Virus record (IMG/VR): IMGVR_UViG_3300045996_000993 | Location: 1-23,644 of that record | DNA length: 23,644 nt | Reading direction: 5' to 3' (one strand) | Source of the DNA: a virus | Shown: in pieces, positions 1 to 8,151 of the stretch | Layout of the letters: each line of letters opens with the position of its first letter | Position numbering within the stretch: the stretch's first letter is position 1 | The notes under the pieces: model-generated | Database searches by the model: none | The model's input: the letters and a program-made list of their open reading frames with translations, nothing else | Told to the model about the DNA's origin: nothing | Made by a program: the position numbers and the translations under genes

Positions 1-2
1 TC

Positions 3-131
3 GAAGATGCGCGCAGCCCCGTTTGGGATCAGGAAGTGGTCCGGATGGTGAACGGGATGAATGCGCAGCACAAGGTGGACATGGCGAGCGGTTCCGTTCT
101 TATGCCGGTTCGCCGCAAAACATTTGGATAG
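3..131 (+). CDS. C-terminal end of an upstream virion-region gene (partial)
   Basis: This frame is open from the window edge and ends at TAG 129-131. The visible 42 residues include VVRMVNGMNAQHKVD and end in SGSVLMPVRRKTFG. It is chosen over the overlapping frame starting at 23 because it stops four bases before the next start codon, which matches the tight packing of the rest of this strand. The other frame runs through the next gene. The 5' part lies outside the window, so no function can be assigned. A virion or tail role is inferred only from position. Confidence 0.6.
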   Translation, partial: EDARSPVWDQEVVRMVNGMNAQHKVDMASGSVLMPVRRKTFG

Positions 132-134
132 ACC

Positions 135-491
135 ATGCCATTAGCAGGATCAGGCGAAGTAGTTGTCCTCGACGCGTTGCTGACGGGTCGGTACTTATCA
201 CTGCACACCGGAACTCCGCCCGGCGTGGAAATACCGGCGGGTGGTTATGCGCGACAGTCTGTCACATTCGCCCAAACTTCTGGGCCGGACCCGACGATCT
301 ACAAGAACACCGCTGTGGTTGAATACCCGGCTGCTACCGCCGATTGGGGAACCGTGACTCATTTCGGGGTGTGGACGGCGGTATCTGGCGGCAATATGGT
401 AGCATACAATACGGTGACAACCCCAAAAGCGGTTACGTCTGGTGACATCGTTCGATGGGACATTAATGCACTTACGGTGGACACCAATTAA
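135..491 (+). CDS. Small conserved phage tail-region protein
   Basis: A 118-residue protein with no signal peptide or membrane segment. The pattern GGYARQSVTF, then WGTVTHFGVW and a GGNMVAYN segment, resembles a widespread small phage protein found beside tail-fibre genes (Gp80-like family, from memory). The predicted fold is beta-rich. The start ATG at 135 follows a GGATAG stretch and lies four bases after the upstream stop. The stop overlaps the next ATG as TAATG, so translation is probably coupled. A minor tail or adhesin-accessory role is inferred from context; no catalytic motif was seen. Confidence 0.7.
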   Translation: MPLAGSGEVVVLDALLTGRYLSLHTGTPPGVEIPAGGYARQSVTFAQTSGPDPTIYKNTAVVEYPAATADWGTVTHFGVWTAVSGGNMVAYNTVTTPKAVTSGDIVRWDINALTVDTN

Positions 492-1207
492 TGGGTCGAA
501 AGTACGGTCGCGGCAAATATGGTGCCGGGACCTACGATCTTGGCACCGGGGGTATTGTATTTTTAGAGGGTGGTTTTGGGTTCTTAATCAACACCCAAGC
601 GGCCCTCCAAGCGACGAGGAATCTAGACGGCGGCTTAACCTTCATAGTAAATACCCAAGCGAGCCTTGGCAGACTCAGGAATCTCGACGGCAGCTTAAAC
701 TTTGTAATCAATCTTCAGGGGACGTTTCAACGACCACAGTTACTACAAGGAACACTTAGCGCCCCAGTTAACTTCCAAGGGGCGCTGCAAGGAATACAGA
801 CATTACAAGCATCGCTGACATTTCCTGTAAATCTCCAAGGGTCCTTAATTCGGGCCGCTGGGTTTGCGGGAGGCCTGAGTTTCCAGGTTGGAATCAATGG
901 CCAGTTAGGTGCGTTCCAGAGTCTATCTGGCGAACTGTCATTCAATACGAATTTACAAGGACAGTTCAACTACATCTATTCGATGCAGGGTCGAGTAGAT
1001 TTCACAGTCAGGATAACGTCTCGAAGGATTGATGCAGGTGAGGATTGGGATTCAATCGACACTATTCCGGGCGAATGGGTACCGGTACCTGGTCTTGACG
1101 ATGGGTGGATCCCGGTTATGGCGGGTTCCGATGGGTGGACCCCGGTTGCAGCGACAACTACTGAACTTTGGGTTCCGATAACAGAAACGAAATGGCCAAC
1201 GAACTAA
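491..1207 (+). CDS. Tandem-repeat virion protein (eight 20-residue beta-type repeats)
   Basis: A 238-residue protein. Residues 1-24 are Gly/Tyr-rich. Residues 25-184 are eight back-to-back 20-residue units with the approximate consensus LxGxLxFxVNxQGxL followed by five variable residues; examples start LDGGLTFIVNTQ, LDGSLNFVINLQ and LSGELSFNTNLQ. Residues 195-233 form a second repeat, W(V/I/T)P(V/I), with Trp at 196, 206, 216 and 227. Alternating hydrophobic residues and regular Asn/Gln fit a beta-solenoid or stacked beta-hairpin rod. It starts inside the upstream stop (TAATG), and the next gene begins directly after its stop. It is probably part of the adsorption apparatus; no enzyme motif was seen. 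Confidence 0.75.
   Translation: MGRKYGRGKYGAGTYDLGTGGIVFLEGGFGFLINTQAALQATRNLDGGLTFIVNTQASLGRLRNLDGSLNFVINLQGTFQRPQLLQGTLSAPVNFQGALQGIQTLQASLTFPVNLQGSLIRAAGFAGGLSFQVGINGQLGAFQSLSGELSFNTNLQGQFNYIYSMQGRVDFTVRITSRRIDAGEDWDSIDTIPGEWVPVPGLDDGWIPVMAGSDGWTPVAATTTELWVPITETKWPTN
563..1042 (+). repeat. Eight 60-bp coding repeats
   Basis: Residues 25-184 of the 491 gene are eight in-register 20-residue units, that is 60-bp DNA units. The DNA copies are diverged, with recurring blocks such as AATCTAGACGGCGGCTTAAC and AATCTCGACGGCAGCTTAAA, so selection acts on the protein repeat. No unit is broken or out of frame. Confidence 0.75.
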
Positions 1208-1618
1208 ATGCCTGACGAATTTACCCCAAATCTCGGACTAACTAAGCCCGACGTCGGAGCTTCCGACGACACTTGGGGCGAGAAGTTGAATATTAACTTC
1301 GACATACTCGATCAGGTCAAGTCGGCGTTCATTTCGGATGACCCACCAGACATCCCTGCTCCTGGCATGTTGTGGTGGCACGCTTCGACCGGTGCCCTCT
1401 ATATTTACTACGACGACACTACGTCGCAGCAATGGGTGGAAGTTGGACGTCCTTCATCTGGTAGTGGTAGTTCTGGTGGGTCTAACGTTACAATCAGCGA
1501 CACCCCGCCAAGTTCTCCGGTAATAGGTGATTTGTGGTGGAATAGCGCTAACGGTGGGATGTACATCTATTACAACGACACTAGTTCGAGCCAATGGGTT
1601 GAGACGGGATCGGCGTAA
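1208..1618 (+). CDS. Small tail-fibre-like protein with shared N-terminal anchor and duplicated 38-residue module
   Basis: A 136-residue protein. Residues 9-35 (LGLTKPDVGASDDTWG and onward to NFDILD) match the same positions of the fibre encoded at 6341, with 21 of 27 residues identical. This is a typical phage fibre N-terminus, probably a docking module. Residues 43-80 and 97-134 are a direct duplication with core LWWxxxxGxxYIYYxDTxSxQWVE, separated by a Ser/Gly linker at 83-92. The aromatic-rich repeats look like small binding modules. The stop overlaps the ATG of the next small ORF. A role as a receptor-binding accessory or decoration protein is inference. Confidence 0.72.
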   Translation: MPDEFTPNLGLTKPDVGASDDTWGEKLNINFDILDQVKSAFISDDPPDIPAPGMLWWHASTGALYIYYDDTTSQQWVEVGRPSSGSGSSGGSNVTISDTPPSSPVIGDLWWNSANGGMYIYYNDTSSSQWVETGSA

Positions 1619-1776
1619 TGGCATTCAACTTTCCGGATAATCCAACCTTAGGTTTAGAGTACGAGCACTACGCTTGGGACGGCGAGAAATGGAATATCGT
1701 GGGAGGCGTGGTTACGCCACCGGACGACGATGCGGGAGAACCGGTCGGACCTTGGCTTTGGCTTTTGAAGGGATAG
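1618..1776 (+). CDS. 52-residue tail-associated small ORF
   Basis: ATG at 1618 overlaps the upstream TAA (TAATG), and the frame ends at TAG 1774-1776, three bases before the next ATG. The product contains FPDNPTLGLEYEH and YAWDGEKWNIVGG, a pattern common in phage tail and fibre proteins (NPTxGxxYxxxxWDGxKW). It ends in a Trp/Leu-rich tail after an acidic Pro-Asp linker. It fills what would otherwise be an empty 160-base gap in a fully packed operon. It resembles a single unit of the aromatic modules in the preceding gene. Function is unknown beyond a likely virion accessory. Confidence 0.7.
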   Translation: MAFNFPDNPTLGLEYEHYAWDGEKWNIVGGVVTPPDDDAGEPVGPWLWLLKG

Positions 1777-1779
1777 AAT

Positions 1780-2352
1780 ATGGTCGATAATTTTGATTTT
1801 ACTCCCGGTACGGGCGCGAAGGGCGCATCCGACGAAATCGGGTTAGTCCATTATCCTAGAGTAAAGCTCAATTGGGGGGTGGAAGGTACGGCAGTAGATG
1901 CCAGTGCGACCGATCCGCTTCCGGTCAATCTCGGAGCGGCGATTAAAGCGGCTTCCACGGCTCCGCTCGCGACTGACGCGGCCTTGGTGGTCAGCGTCAG
2001 TCCAAATTCGCCAAGCATGATCAATGCGGCTGATTCGGTTAGCGGAACCACGAATTCCTCGATTAACGATACTACGCCGCGAGAAATATTACCCGCGCCC
2101 GGCGCGGATTTGCGGTATTACATTACCAACATCATAGTCGGTAATGGAGACGATGATGTTGGTACATTCGTCTACATTATGGATGGTGCAACTACGCTGT
2201 ACGCCATTCCAGCAGCGGCAGCTTATGGCGGAGCCAGTTTGGCGTTTCCAATTCCGCTACGACAGCCAACACTCAACACCAATATTCTGGCGCAATGTGG
2301 AACGACGGCTGCCGCCGTTCATGTTTCGATTTCTGGCTACAAGGCGGCATAA
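1780..2352 (+). CDS. Conserved phage structural protein
   Basis: A 190-residue protein with a good ribosome binding site (GAAGGGA, seven bases before ATG 1780). The N-terminal part (DEIGLVHYPRVKLNWGVEG, then DPLPVN) is a pattern I recognise from phage virion proteins, in which a short conserved head precedes a beta-rich domain. The second half, from about residue 95, has alternating hydrophobic strands (LRYYITNIIVGN, TFVYIMDG) that suggest a jelly-roll or Ig-like fold. No enzyme motif was seen. It lies between small adhesin-like genes and the LamG-like fibre gene and ends directly at that gene's start codon. A tail or head decoration role is inferred. Confidence 0.65.
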   Translation: MVDNFDFTPGTGAKGASDEIGLVHYPRVKLNWGVEGTAVDASATDPLPVNLGAAIKAASTAPLATDAALVVSVSPNSPSMINAADSVSGTTNSSINDTTPREILPAPGADLRYYITNIIVGNGDDDVGTFVYIMDGATTLYAIPAAAAYGGASLAFPIPLRQPTLNTNILAQCGTTAAAVHVSISGYKAA

Positions 2353-3204
2353 ATGAGTCGTTTGGCACTACTCGGAGCGGGGAGAGCGGCGGCAACCGGC
2401 GGTACTTATGTCGGCATTGGCGATATCATGCCGACCGGGGCTTATGGTTATTGGGGGCTGCGCGCTTATAGCAATGCTACCAAAGGCGACGCAATCATCC
2501 GACTGCGCAAAGTAGACAATGCCGAAAGCGACTTCGCCTGCGATGCGGATGGCCACCTCGACAAAACAGCTATCGACGCTTGGGCAGGCGTGGGTGCCTC
2601 ATTGTGGGTTAATCGCCTCTACGACATGACTGGCAATTCGCGGCATATGTTGCAGGCGGTAGCGGCGAGCCAGCCGGAATTATTCTTCAATGTGCTGAAC
2701 GGCCATCCGGTGATTCGGTTTGCCGGTGCGCGCGACAAGTTTCTTGCAACTATTAACATCAGAACGGCTGATCCGCCTACGCTGGCTCCTATGATTTCAC
2801 AGTCGTTGACTTTATCATCCGTTTATAAAGTCTTGTACTACGCCGGGTATAGCAGCATGCTTGGTGTGTACATCTATGGTCTGTTTACGGACAGCGTATC
2901 CACTATCGTAAATTGGGGGACGGCCGCGTCTTCTTCGACTGGCGACCGCACTGGATTATGGACGGCGACCAACACCACGGTGAATGGTTCTTCGTCCTTG
3001 ATGAAGGTACAGGGCACCGCAGTTGAAACCAGGAACTGTGGCACGGGGAACAGCCCTGATGGCTTCGGGATCACTATAGCAAATGGTGCCGGGGCGCTAT
3101 TTACTGGCGACATGACCGAAAATATACTCTGGGACGTGGGCTTGACAGCGGGCGAGCTGGATGCCGTCTACGCTAATCAAGCATCATATTGGGGACTGTC
3201 GTAA
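2353..3204 (+). CDS. Tail fibre with LamG/arabinofuranosidase-B-like fold
   Basis: A 283-residue protein. Residues about 34-130 contain the run YWGLRAYS, IIRLRKVDNAESDF, GHLDKTAI, VNRLYDMTGNSRHM, QPELFF and GHPVIRFAG. This is the pattern of phage proteins annotated as alpha-L-arabinofuranosidase B catalytic-like or concanavalin-like (LamG) domains. These are usually carbohydrate-binding receptor modules on virions, and catalysis is not established for most of them. The second half is consistent with the rest of one beta-sandwich. ATG 2353 directly follows the upstream TAA, and the stop abuts the tailspike gene. The likely role is glycan recognition at the host surface. Confidence 0.72.
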   Translation: MSRLALLGAGRAAATGGTYVGIGDIMPTGAYGYWGLRAYSNATKGDAIIRLRKVDNAESDFACDADGHLDKTAIDAWAGVGASLWVNRLYDMTGNSRHMLQAVAASQPELFFNVLNGHPVIRFAGARDKFLATINIRTADPPTLAPMISQSLTLSSVYKVLYYAGYSSMLGVYIYGLFTDSVSTIVNWGTAASSSTGDRTGLWTATNTTVNGSSSLMKVQGTAVETRNCGTGNSPDGFGITIANGAGALFTGDMTENILWDVGLTAGELDAVYANQASYWGLS

Positions 3205-6200
3205 ATGTCTATGGTGCTGCAAGAAATTACGATGGCGGCACCGGACGTGATCCGCATTGAAATTCGCGACCCCAAGATCGTGCGCGGGCGCTACCAGCAA
3301 ATTGCACCCCAACATTCGGCGGGTGGCCCTGCTGTTTCTATTCCGGAGTTTGGCGGGAATTACGGCTGGGTTATTGGTTGGGACGATGATTGGGCCAAGG
3401 AGAGCGATAGCGGGCCTGACCGTTACCTTTATCGCCCCAACATCAGGACAGCTGCGCAGTGGAATACGGCTAACCCTAGCGGAATTGGTGGGCGCACGAT
3501 AACGGGTGTTTATCGCAATCACGAAGCCTACGATTACGGGCAAGGGTTCCGCGCTGGTGTAGGGGACCACAAGAATATCTCGATGGTCCACTACATCTAT
3601 CTGAAATTATCTAGCAATCTCACGGCAGGTACTTACACTATCAATTGGCCTGTTAACGCGGTACGGAGCAAGGCTGGCGGAACCTATGCCCTGTCGAACG
3701 AGCTGGCCTCCACGCCGATTGTGTTTGTCTTTAATGACAAAGTTACCCGTTGTTCCTCAATTAAGAGCACGGCGGTTGGCCACCATCCGAATGACGTCCT
3801 GAAGTTGGCTTACCTTTGTTGTCGCCTGACTGAAGGTCCCAATGAAGGCGCAGTAAATTTTATGGCCGGTGGTTATGGGTTAACGCAGTTTCAACTGCTC
3901 AACTCCAACAAGGAACCGTTGTACTACGGGTCTATCGCTCTGCGCTTAGGCGCAACCGAAGTGGACGCCGGATCGGGTTACGTCGAGTTGAGCCATCCCA
4001 CGGAGGCGAATTGGTACAGCGGCTGGACGACGCGACCGGATGGTGTAGCGCTGGCCTCGCAGACGACTAAGTGGCGCATCACGGCAGCGAACAACAACGC
4101 AACTTGCACCTTCACCACCGACAATGCTACTGGACTTACCGAGGGAATGCGGGTGCGAGCCTACAGTCCGAGTTGGTATCAGCTTCACAATGCGTCCCAG
4201 TATTACATCGTCCGCAACTTGTCGGGCTTGACTTTTAATCTCGAATACCACAACGGTCCCAGCGACCCGCTTAATGGCACGCTGGCCAACAGCAGCACAT
4301 GGCCAGTGTTCCAAGCGGTGAAGGGCTATGGTGAGTATTCCGGCCACTCCTTCATTGCTGCGTTGCATGAGACCAACCTCGTCGGCACCAATGTCTACGG
4401 CCTCGACTATAGCTCCTTTGACGACGATAATGGTACTGAATCAATTTATTATCTCCATATTCCCGGTATGGGCATCAGCGACCCATTTCATATCGACTAT
4501 ACGGCACATTATCGCACCGCACGCAATGCCGCTGCCGGGAATTACCACCAGTGGAATGGCTGCGAGGTGGATGGACGCTTCGGTTATACGCGCCCGGCGA
4601 CATTCAGGCAGGGGGTGAACAACGTCAATATTACGCGGTCCAAACTTCCAAAATTGTGGACTAATTATGATGGTGGATTATCCAACTACGGCGCGATTCC
4701 GGTAAGCTCGCGCGTACAAATTACCCGTGTCCATGATGCGCCTTGGGATACAGGTGTTTCCATCCCGTCGAACGCTTTTGGCGGTTACAAAGACGCCGGA
4801 GATTGGGACGACTCCATCGGAAGCAGTCCCTCCCACTTGCCGGGTCCCTACTCGATGCTGGATGTGTGGGAGATGCTGCCAGAGGCGGGCCGCGCTCAGG
4901 ACTTCGGCATTCCGAAGGTCCACGAAATGCGGGGCAACAGCTTCTACGCTGGCACCGACGGCATTGGCGATCTGATCCACGCGGCGCTCTGGTATGCGGA
5001 CTTTTACCGCACGACGCAGAAGCCGAATGGCAGCATCGTTAGCGGCCTTACTTATGGCGAGAAAAACGCGGCTAACACTGGCATAGCGGATCAGGCTTGG
5101 TGTTGGCCGGAAGTCGGAACTAGTTGGCACCCGGCCAAGTCGGGCGGCAAGGATATTGGTATCTCCACTTATGGTGAAGACCACATAGCGACTCTGGAGT
5201 ATTGCGGGCTGGCCGGAAAAATATCTGCCATTTTTACCAAGCTGGGATTCACGGCGGCGGCGACAGTCTGGCGCGACAGTGCGCAGGCGGCGTGGGATTG
5301 GGCCAATCCTATTCAGGTGGACGACGCCGGGCAATTCGATGCCTTCTATAACCCGCTGATGGATTTGGTTACCGGCCCGTCGTGGACGACGCAACAGAGA
5401 GCCGACGTCAAAAACGTTATGAAGACCTACCATGGCGTGTTGGCGCGGGAGCATGCCGCCATCGGCATGTTCCGTTGCACCGGTAATACGGCCTACGAGA
5501 CGATTGCGTTGGCGCGTTACTACCCCGTCAATACCGTGGATTTCGGTGGTGAAGGCGGCTGGGTGCCGCAGGAGTATCTCCTGTCGGATGGTGCCAATAC
5601 CGCCGCCAAGGATTACTTCCGTACCTTGTGGATAGAGGCGGCAGAGGTTTTTCCGCTAATTCGTTCGGAGGCCGACTGCTCATTCCGCCGCATTCGACGC
5701 GGGCTAATGCACATCTGGGGTGGACAGGGATTTTGGACGATCTTTGAGGGTACGGCGCTAATTCGCGGCTGGTATCATTCCAGCGATCCCACCTTTAAGA
5801 ACAGATGCCTCGCGGCAGTGCAGGCAGGCGTCAATTGGCTCGATGGGGCCAATTTTAATGGCTTCGCTTACACGACCGGCATCGGCCCGCGCAATGTGCA
5901 ATGCACGCTTGACGTTGATCACAAAAATGGTCCACCGTTGGCGCAGCAGCCCATCGGCAAAACCATTTACGGCCACGGACACGTTGGATCAACGCCAGGT
6001 GGTGGTTTACAATTCCAATTCGGTGCTGGTAGTTCGCTTGTCGCTATTGTAGAATACCCTTTAACCGATCTTGACGCCACCTGGCCCGACGAACAGCGCG
6101 AATGGTATCCATGGCGCAATTCGCAAGGTCCGCTAGAATTTCTGCCCCAGAACTGGTGGGCCATCAGCATGAACGAGTACACCGTTACACAGACGATTGA

Positions 6201-6330
6201 CGGTAAGTTCGTGATGACAGCATTTCTCCAGGGCCACGACGGGCTGGGTATTGCGCCGGATGATCCACCAGTCGCGCCGAAGCCATCATATATTCGCTCG
6301 CCTTATCGCCGCAGAGGCGGATTAGTCTAG
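3205..6330 (+). CDS. Large tailspike with glycoside hydrolase family 9-like module
   Basis: A 1041-residue protein. Residues about 413-475 resemble the Ig-like domain that precedes GH9 catalytic modules: YYLHIPGMGISDPFHI, then NYHQWNG and TRPATF. Residues 526-536 read GGYKDAGDWDD, the GH9 DAGD motif with its catalytic-base Asp (D530 and D533). TDGIGDLIHAALWYADF at about 590 corresponds to the GH9 GIPD-LDE helix. WLDGANFNGFAYTTGIG at 878 corresponds to the GH9 C-terminal GxNPxxxSFVTGxG motif, and MNEY at 989-992 supplies E991 as the candidate acid. The first 400 residues are beta-rich and unassigned. The likely job is to degrade host capsule or exopolysaccharide during adsorption; the substrate is unknown. 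The first of three nearby ATGs (3205, 3211, 3232) was taken. Confidence 0.75.
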   Translation: MSMVLQEITMAAPDVIRIEIRDPKIVRGRYQQIAPQHSAGGPAVSIPEFGGNYGWVIGWDDDWAKESDSGPDRYLYRPNIRTAAQWNTANPSGIGGRTITGVYRNHEAYDYGQGFRAGVGDHKNISMVHYIYLKLSSNLTAGTYTINWPVNAVRSKAGGTYALSNELASTPIVFVFNDKVTRCSSIKSTAVGHHPNDVLKLAYLCCRLTEGPNEGAVNFMAGGYGLTQFQLLNSNKEPLYYGSIALRLGATEVDAGSGYVELSHPTEANWYSGWTTRPDGVALASQTTKWRITAANNNATCTFTTDNATGLTEGMRVRAYSPSWYQLHNASQYYIVRNLSGLTFNLEYHNGPSDPLNGTLANSSTWPVFQAVKGYGEYSGHSFIAALHETNLVGTNVYGLDYSSFDDDNGTESIYYLHIPGMGISDPFHIDYTAHYRTARNAAAGNYHQWNGCEVDGRFGYTRPATFRQGVNNVNITRSKLPKLWTNYDGGLSNYGAIPVSSRVQITRVHDAPWDTGVSIPSNAFGGYKDAGDWDDSIGSSPSHLPGPYSMLDVWEMLPEAGRAQDFGIPKVHEMRGNSFYAGTDGIGDLIHAALWYADFYRTTQKPNGSIVSGLTYGEKNAANTGIADQAWCWPEVGTSWHPAKSGGKDIGISTYGEDHIATLEYCGLAGKISAIFTKLGFTAAATVWRDSAQAAWDWANPIQVDDAGQFDAFYNPLMDLVTGPSWTTQQRADVKNVMKTYHGVLAREHAAIGMFRCTGNTAYETIALARYYPVNTVDFGGEGGWVPQEYLLSDGANTAAKDYFRTLWIEAAEVFPLIRSEADCSFRRIRRGLMHIWGGQGFWTIFEGTALIRGWYHSSDPTFKNRCLAAVQAGVNWLDGANFNGFAYTTGIGPRNVQCTLDVDHKNGPPLAQQPIGKTIYGHGHVGSTPGGGLQFQFGAGSSLVAIVEYPLTDLDATWPDEQREWYPWRNSQGPLEFLPQNWWAISMNEYTVTQTIDGKFVMTAFLQGHDGLGIAPDDPPVAPKPSYIRSPYRRRGGLV

Positions 6331-6340
6331 GAATCAACCA

Positions 6341-7729
6341 ATGGCCGATACCATCACTCCTAAGTTGGGCCTAACGAAGCCGGAGATTGGCGCGTCGGCT
6401 GATACTTGGGGCAACAAGCTCAACGAAAACTTCAACATCCTCGATTTGAAGGTCATTCAGAGCACTACCCAATGGTCATTCACATTGGGCGACGATAACC
6501 CAGAGAGCACTGCCGGACCGTTCATCATTACGCGGTACGCCAATTCCACGCTACGGATTGATGATCCGCTTACGATCAACCGGCAGACCGGCGATGTGAC
6601 TATCCCCAACAATTTATCGGTCAAGAATATTACGTCGACGGAGAAACAGACCGCCAACCAACTTGTATCACAGAAGGGAGCGATTCTCGGGTCGGGCAAC
6701 GCTACCTTCATTCCGACGCTGAACAGCAATAATTTGACCTACGTTGCTAGTCATATTCAGCAAGTGTCTAATGACGGCTTTATGGCCAACGGGTTCAATA
6801 CTTATCACGACGGCGCAAATTGGAAAAATTACGTAGCGGGTTGGAGCGCTCAGGTAAACTTCAACGCGGTCAACGGATTCATAAATTTTGGTACTACGGA
6901 TGCTTCCGTAGCTAAGGATGCCGTTCCTACTCACCCTGTTCGCTTCCAAATACATCCCACTGGAACGACGACTACAGGTAACCACATAGTTACCGGTTCT
7001 TCAACTCTCGCCGCAGTTCAAACCTCTGGCGAAATAAAAGTTGGTTACAATACTAGCGTCGGTACTATTCGCTTTACTAACATCGCCGATAATACTCGTT
7101 ATCTGCATCACGACGGGACTAATTTCACTTTTAATGGTGGAACTGTTCACGCTCCCAGCCTATTTGCCAATGGTTCTATTCTAGCCGGGTTGGGCCGTGT
7201 TACATGTCACGATCTGTGGACCTACAATTGGGGCAATAAAGGCGGCGACGGCATCTTATTTATGGGGAGCAGCCGCTCCCATTATTTGTTCTTCAATGGT
7301 GATATTAATAGATTTAGCCTTACTGCTAGACTCGGCATTGGTGAGCCTGCGGAAGGCAGCGATGCCGCTACCGTCAATTACGTAATTGGCAGAACGTCAT
7401 TTACCCCGGTACAGCAAGGCGGCGGCGCATTTCAAGCCATTAATAAAGTCTATTTGGGTTGGGACGGTATCGGTCTTCGTGCTCAGGTTGACGCCACCGA
7501 CCTCGGCAGATTCGTCATGGAGGGCGCAGGCGTAATTGGTGCGACATGGATTCACGCTGGGGACATTAGCTTCAATTTTTCTCCAGTTAACGTATTCAAT
7601 GAACCTCTCGGTGCTAACGCTGTATGTATATCTTTTCGAAGATCTACAGGCGGTCTTGACGCAACAAGGCATAGGTATCTACAGCTAAACATAGCTGGCG
7701 CTTTTTACACGGTTGGTGCATCTTCGTAG
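6341..7729 (+). CDS. Second tail fibre protein
   Basis: A 462-residue protein with an AGGAA ribosome binding site seven bases before ATG 6341. Residues 9-35 (LGLTKPEIGASADTWG and on to NFNILD) repeat the module of the 1208 gene. The central part is Asn/Thr/Gly-rich and beta-type (NNLSVKNITS, GGTVHAPSLF), as in fibre shafts. Residues from about 354 read FTPVQQGGGAFQAINKVYLG, then LRAQVDATDLG, a very common phage fibre segment. No S74 chaperone or glycosidase motif was seen. It most likely docks to the same site as the 1208 product and carries a receptor-binding tip. Confidence 0.8.
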   Translation: MADTITPKLGLTKPEIGASADTWGNKLNENFNILDLKVIQSTTQWSFTLGDDNPESTAGPFIITRYANSTLRIDDPLTINRQTGDVTIPNNLSVKNITSTEKQTANQLVSQKGAILGSGNATFIPTLNSNNLTYVASHIQQVSNDGFMANGFNTYHDGANWKNYVAGWSAQVNFNAVNGFINFGTTDASVAKDAVPTHPVRFQIHPTGTTTTGNHIVTGSSTLAAVQTSGEIKVGYNTSVGTIRFTNIADNTRYLHHDGTNFTFNGGTVHAPSLFANGSILAGLGRVTCHDLWTYNWGNKGGDGILFMGSSRSHYLFFNGDINRFSLTARLGIGEPAEGSDAATVNYVIGRTSFTPVQQGGGAFQAINKVYLGWDGIGLRAQVDATDLGRFVMEGAGVIGATWIHAGDISFNFSPVNVFNEPLGANAVCISFRRSTGGLDATRHRYLQLNIAGAFYTVGASS

Positions 7730-7737
7730 GTAAGAAC

Positions 7738-8151
7738 ATGACGGTCATTGATCACGGTCATTGGGTCCAGTACAAACCAGATCGCCCCCAGAAGGTGATG
7801 ATATGGGAAGTACAATATGTCAAGCGCAAGAATGACGACAAAGACTGGTACGACTACGTACACAAGGAAAACCCTTTCAAAAAGGGTAGCGTAATGATGA
7901 CGGTCCGGAAGGAAGGTGAGTCGACAGTTATAAGTACCGCTACTCGCAATGCCCCGGATCTGTTCCCTGCCAATCACCAAGTAATTGAAATCACCGATTA
8001 CAAGGGCAAGAATCCGATCGACGAATTTGCCAGCAAGATTATCGACATCAAGACGGGAAAGATATCGGACCCGCCGCAACCAGAAAATCCGATGGATAAG
8101 ATGTTGGCGCGGATCGAGGAGCTTGAGAACAAACTAAATGCTCGCAGTTGA
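7738..8151 (+). CDS. Hypothetical phage protein with a C-terminal helix
   Basis: A 137-residue protein of unknown function. ATG 7738 is preceded by AGGTAAGAAC. The N-terminal two thirds are charged and beta-rich (HGHWVQYKPD, VMIWEVQYVKRK), followed by a Pro-rich linker (SDPPQPENP) and a short helix, MDKMLARIEELENKLNARS, with Leu/Met heptad spacing that suggests a coiled-coil oligomerisation tail. The 3' end overlaps the next gene by 14 bases. It lies between a fibre gene and the predicted nozzle protein. A structural or assembly role is possible but not shown. Confidence 0.6.
   Translation: MTVIDHGHWVQYKPDRPQKVMIWEVQYVKRKNDDKDWYDYVHKENPFKKGSVMMTVRKEGESTVISTATRNAPDLFPANHQVIEITDYKGKNPIDEFASKIIDIKTGKISDPPQPENPMDKMLARIEELENKLNARS

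Noticed and set aside
4678-5454. A 258-residue open frame on the - strand inside the tailspike gene
   Set aside because: Arg-rich mirror of the GH9 coding frame, with no - strand promoter nearby and no recognisable domain.
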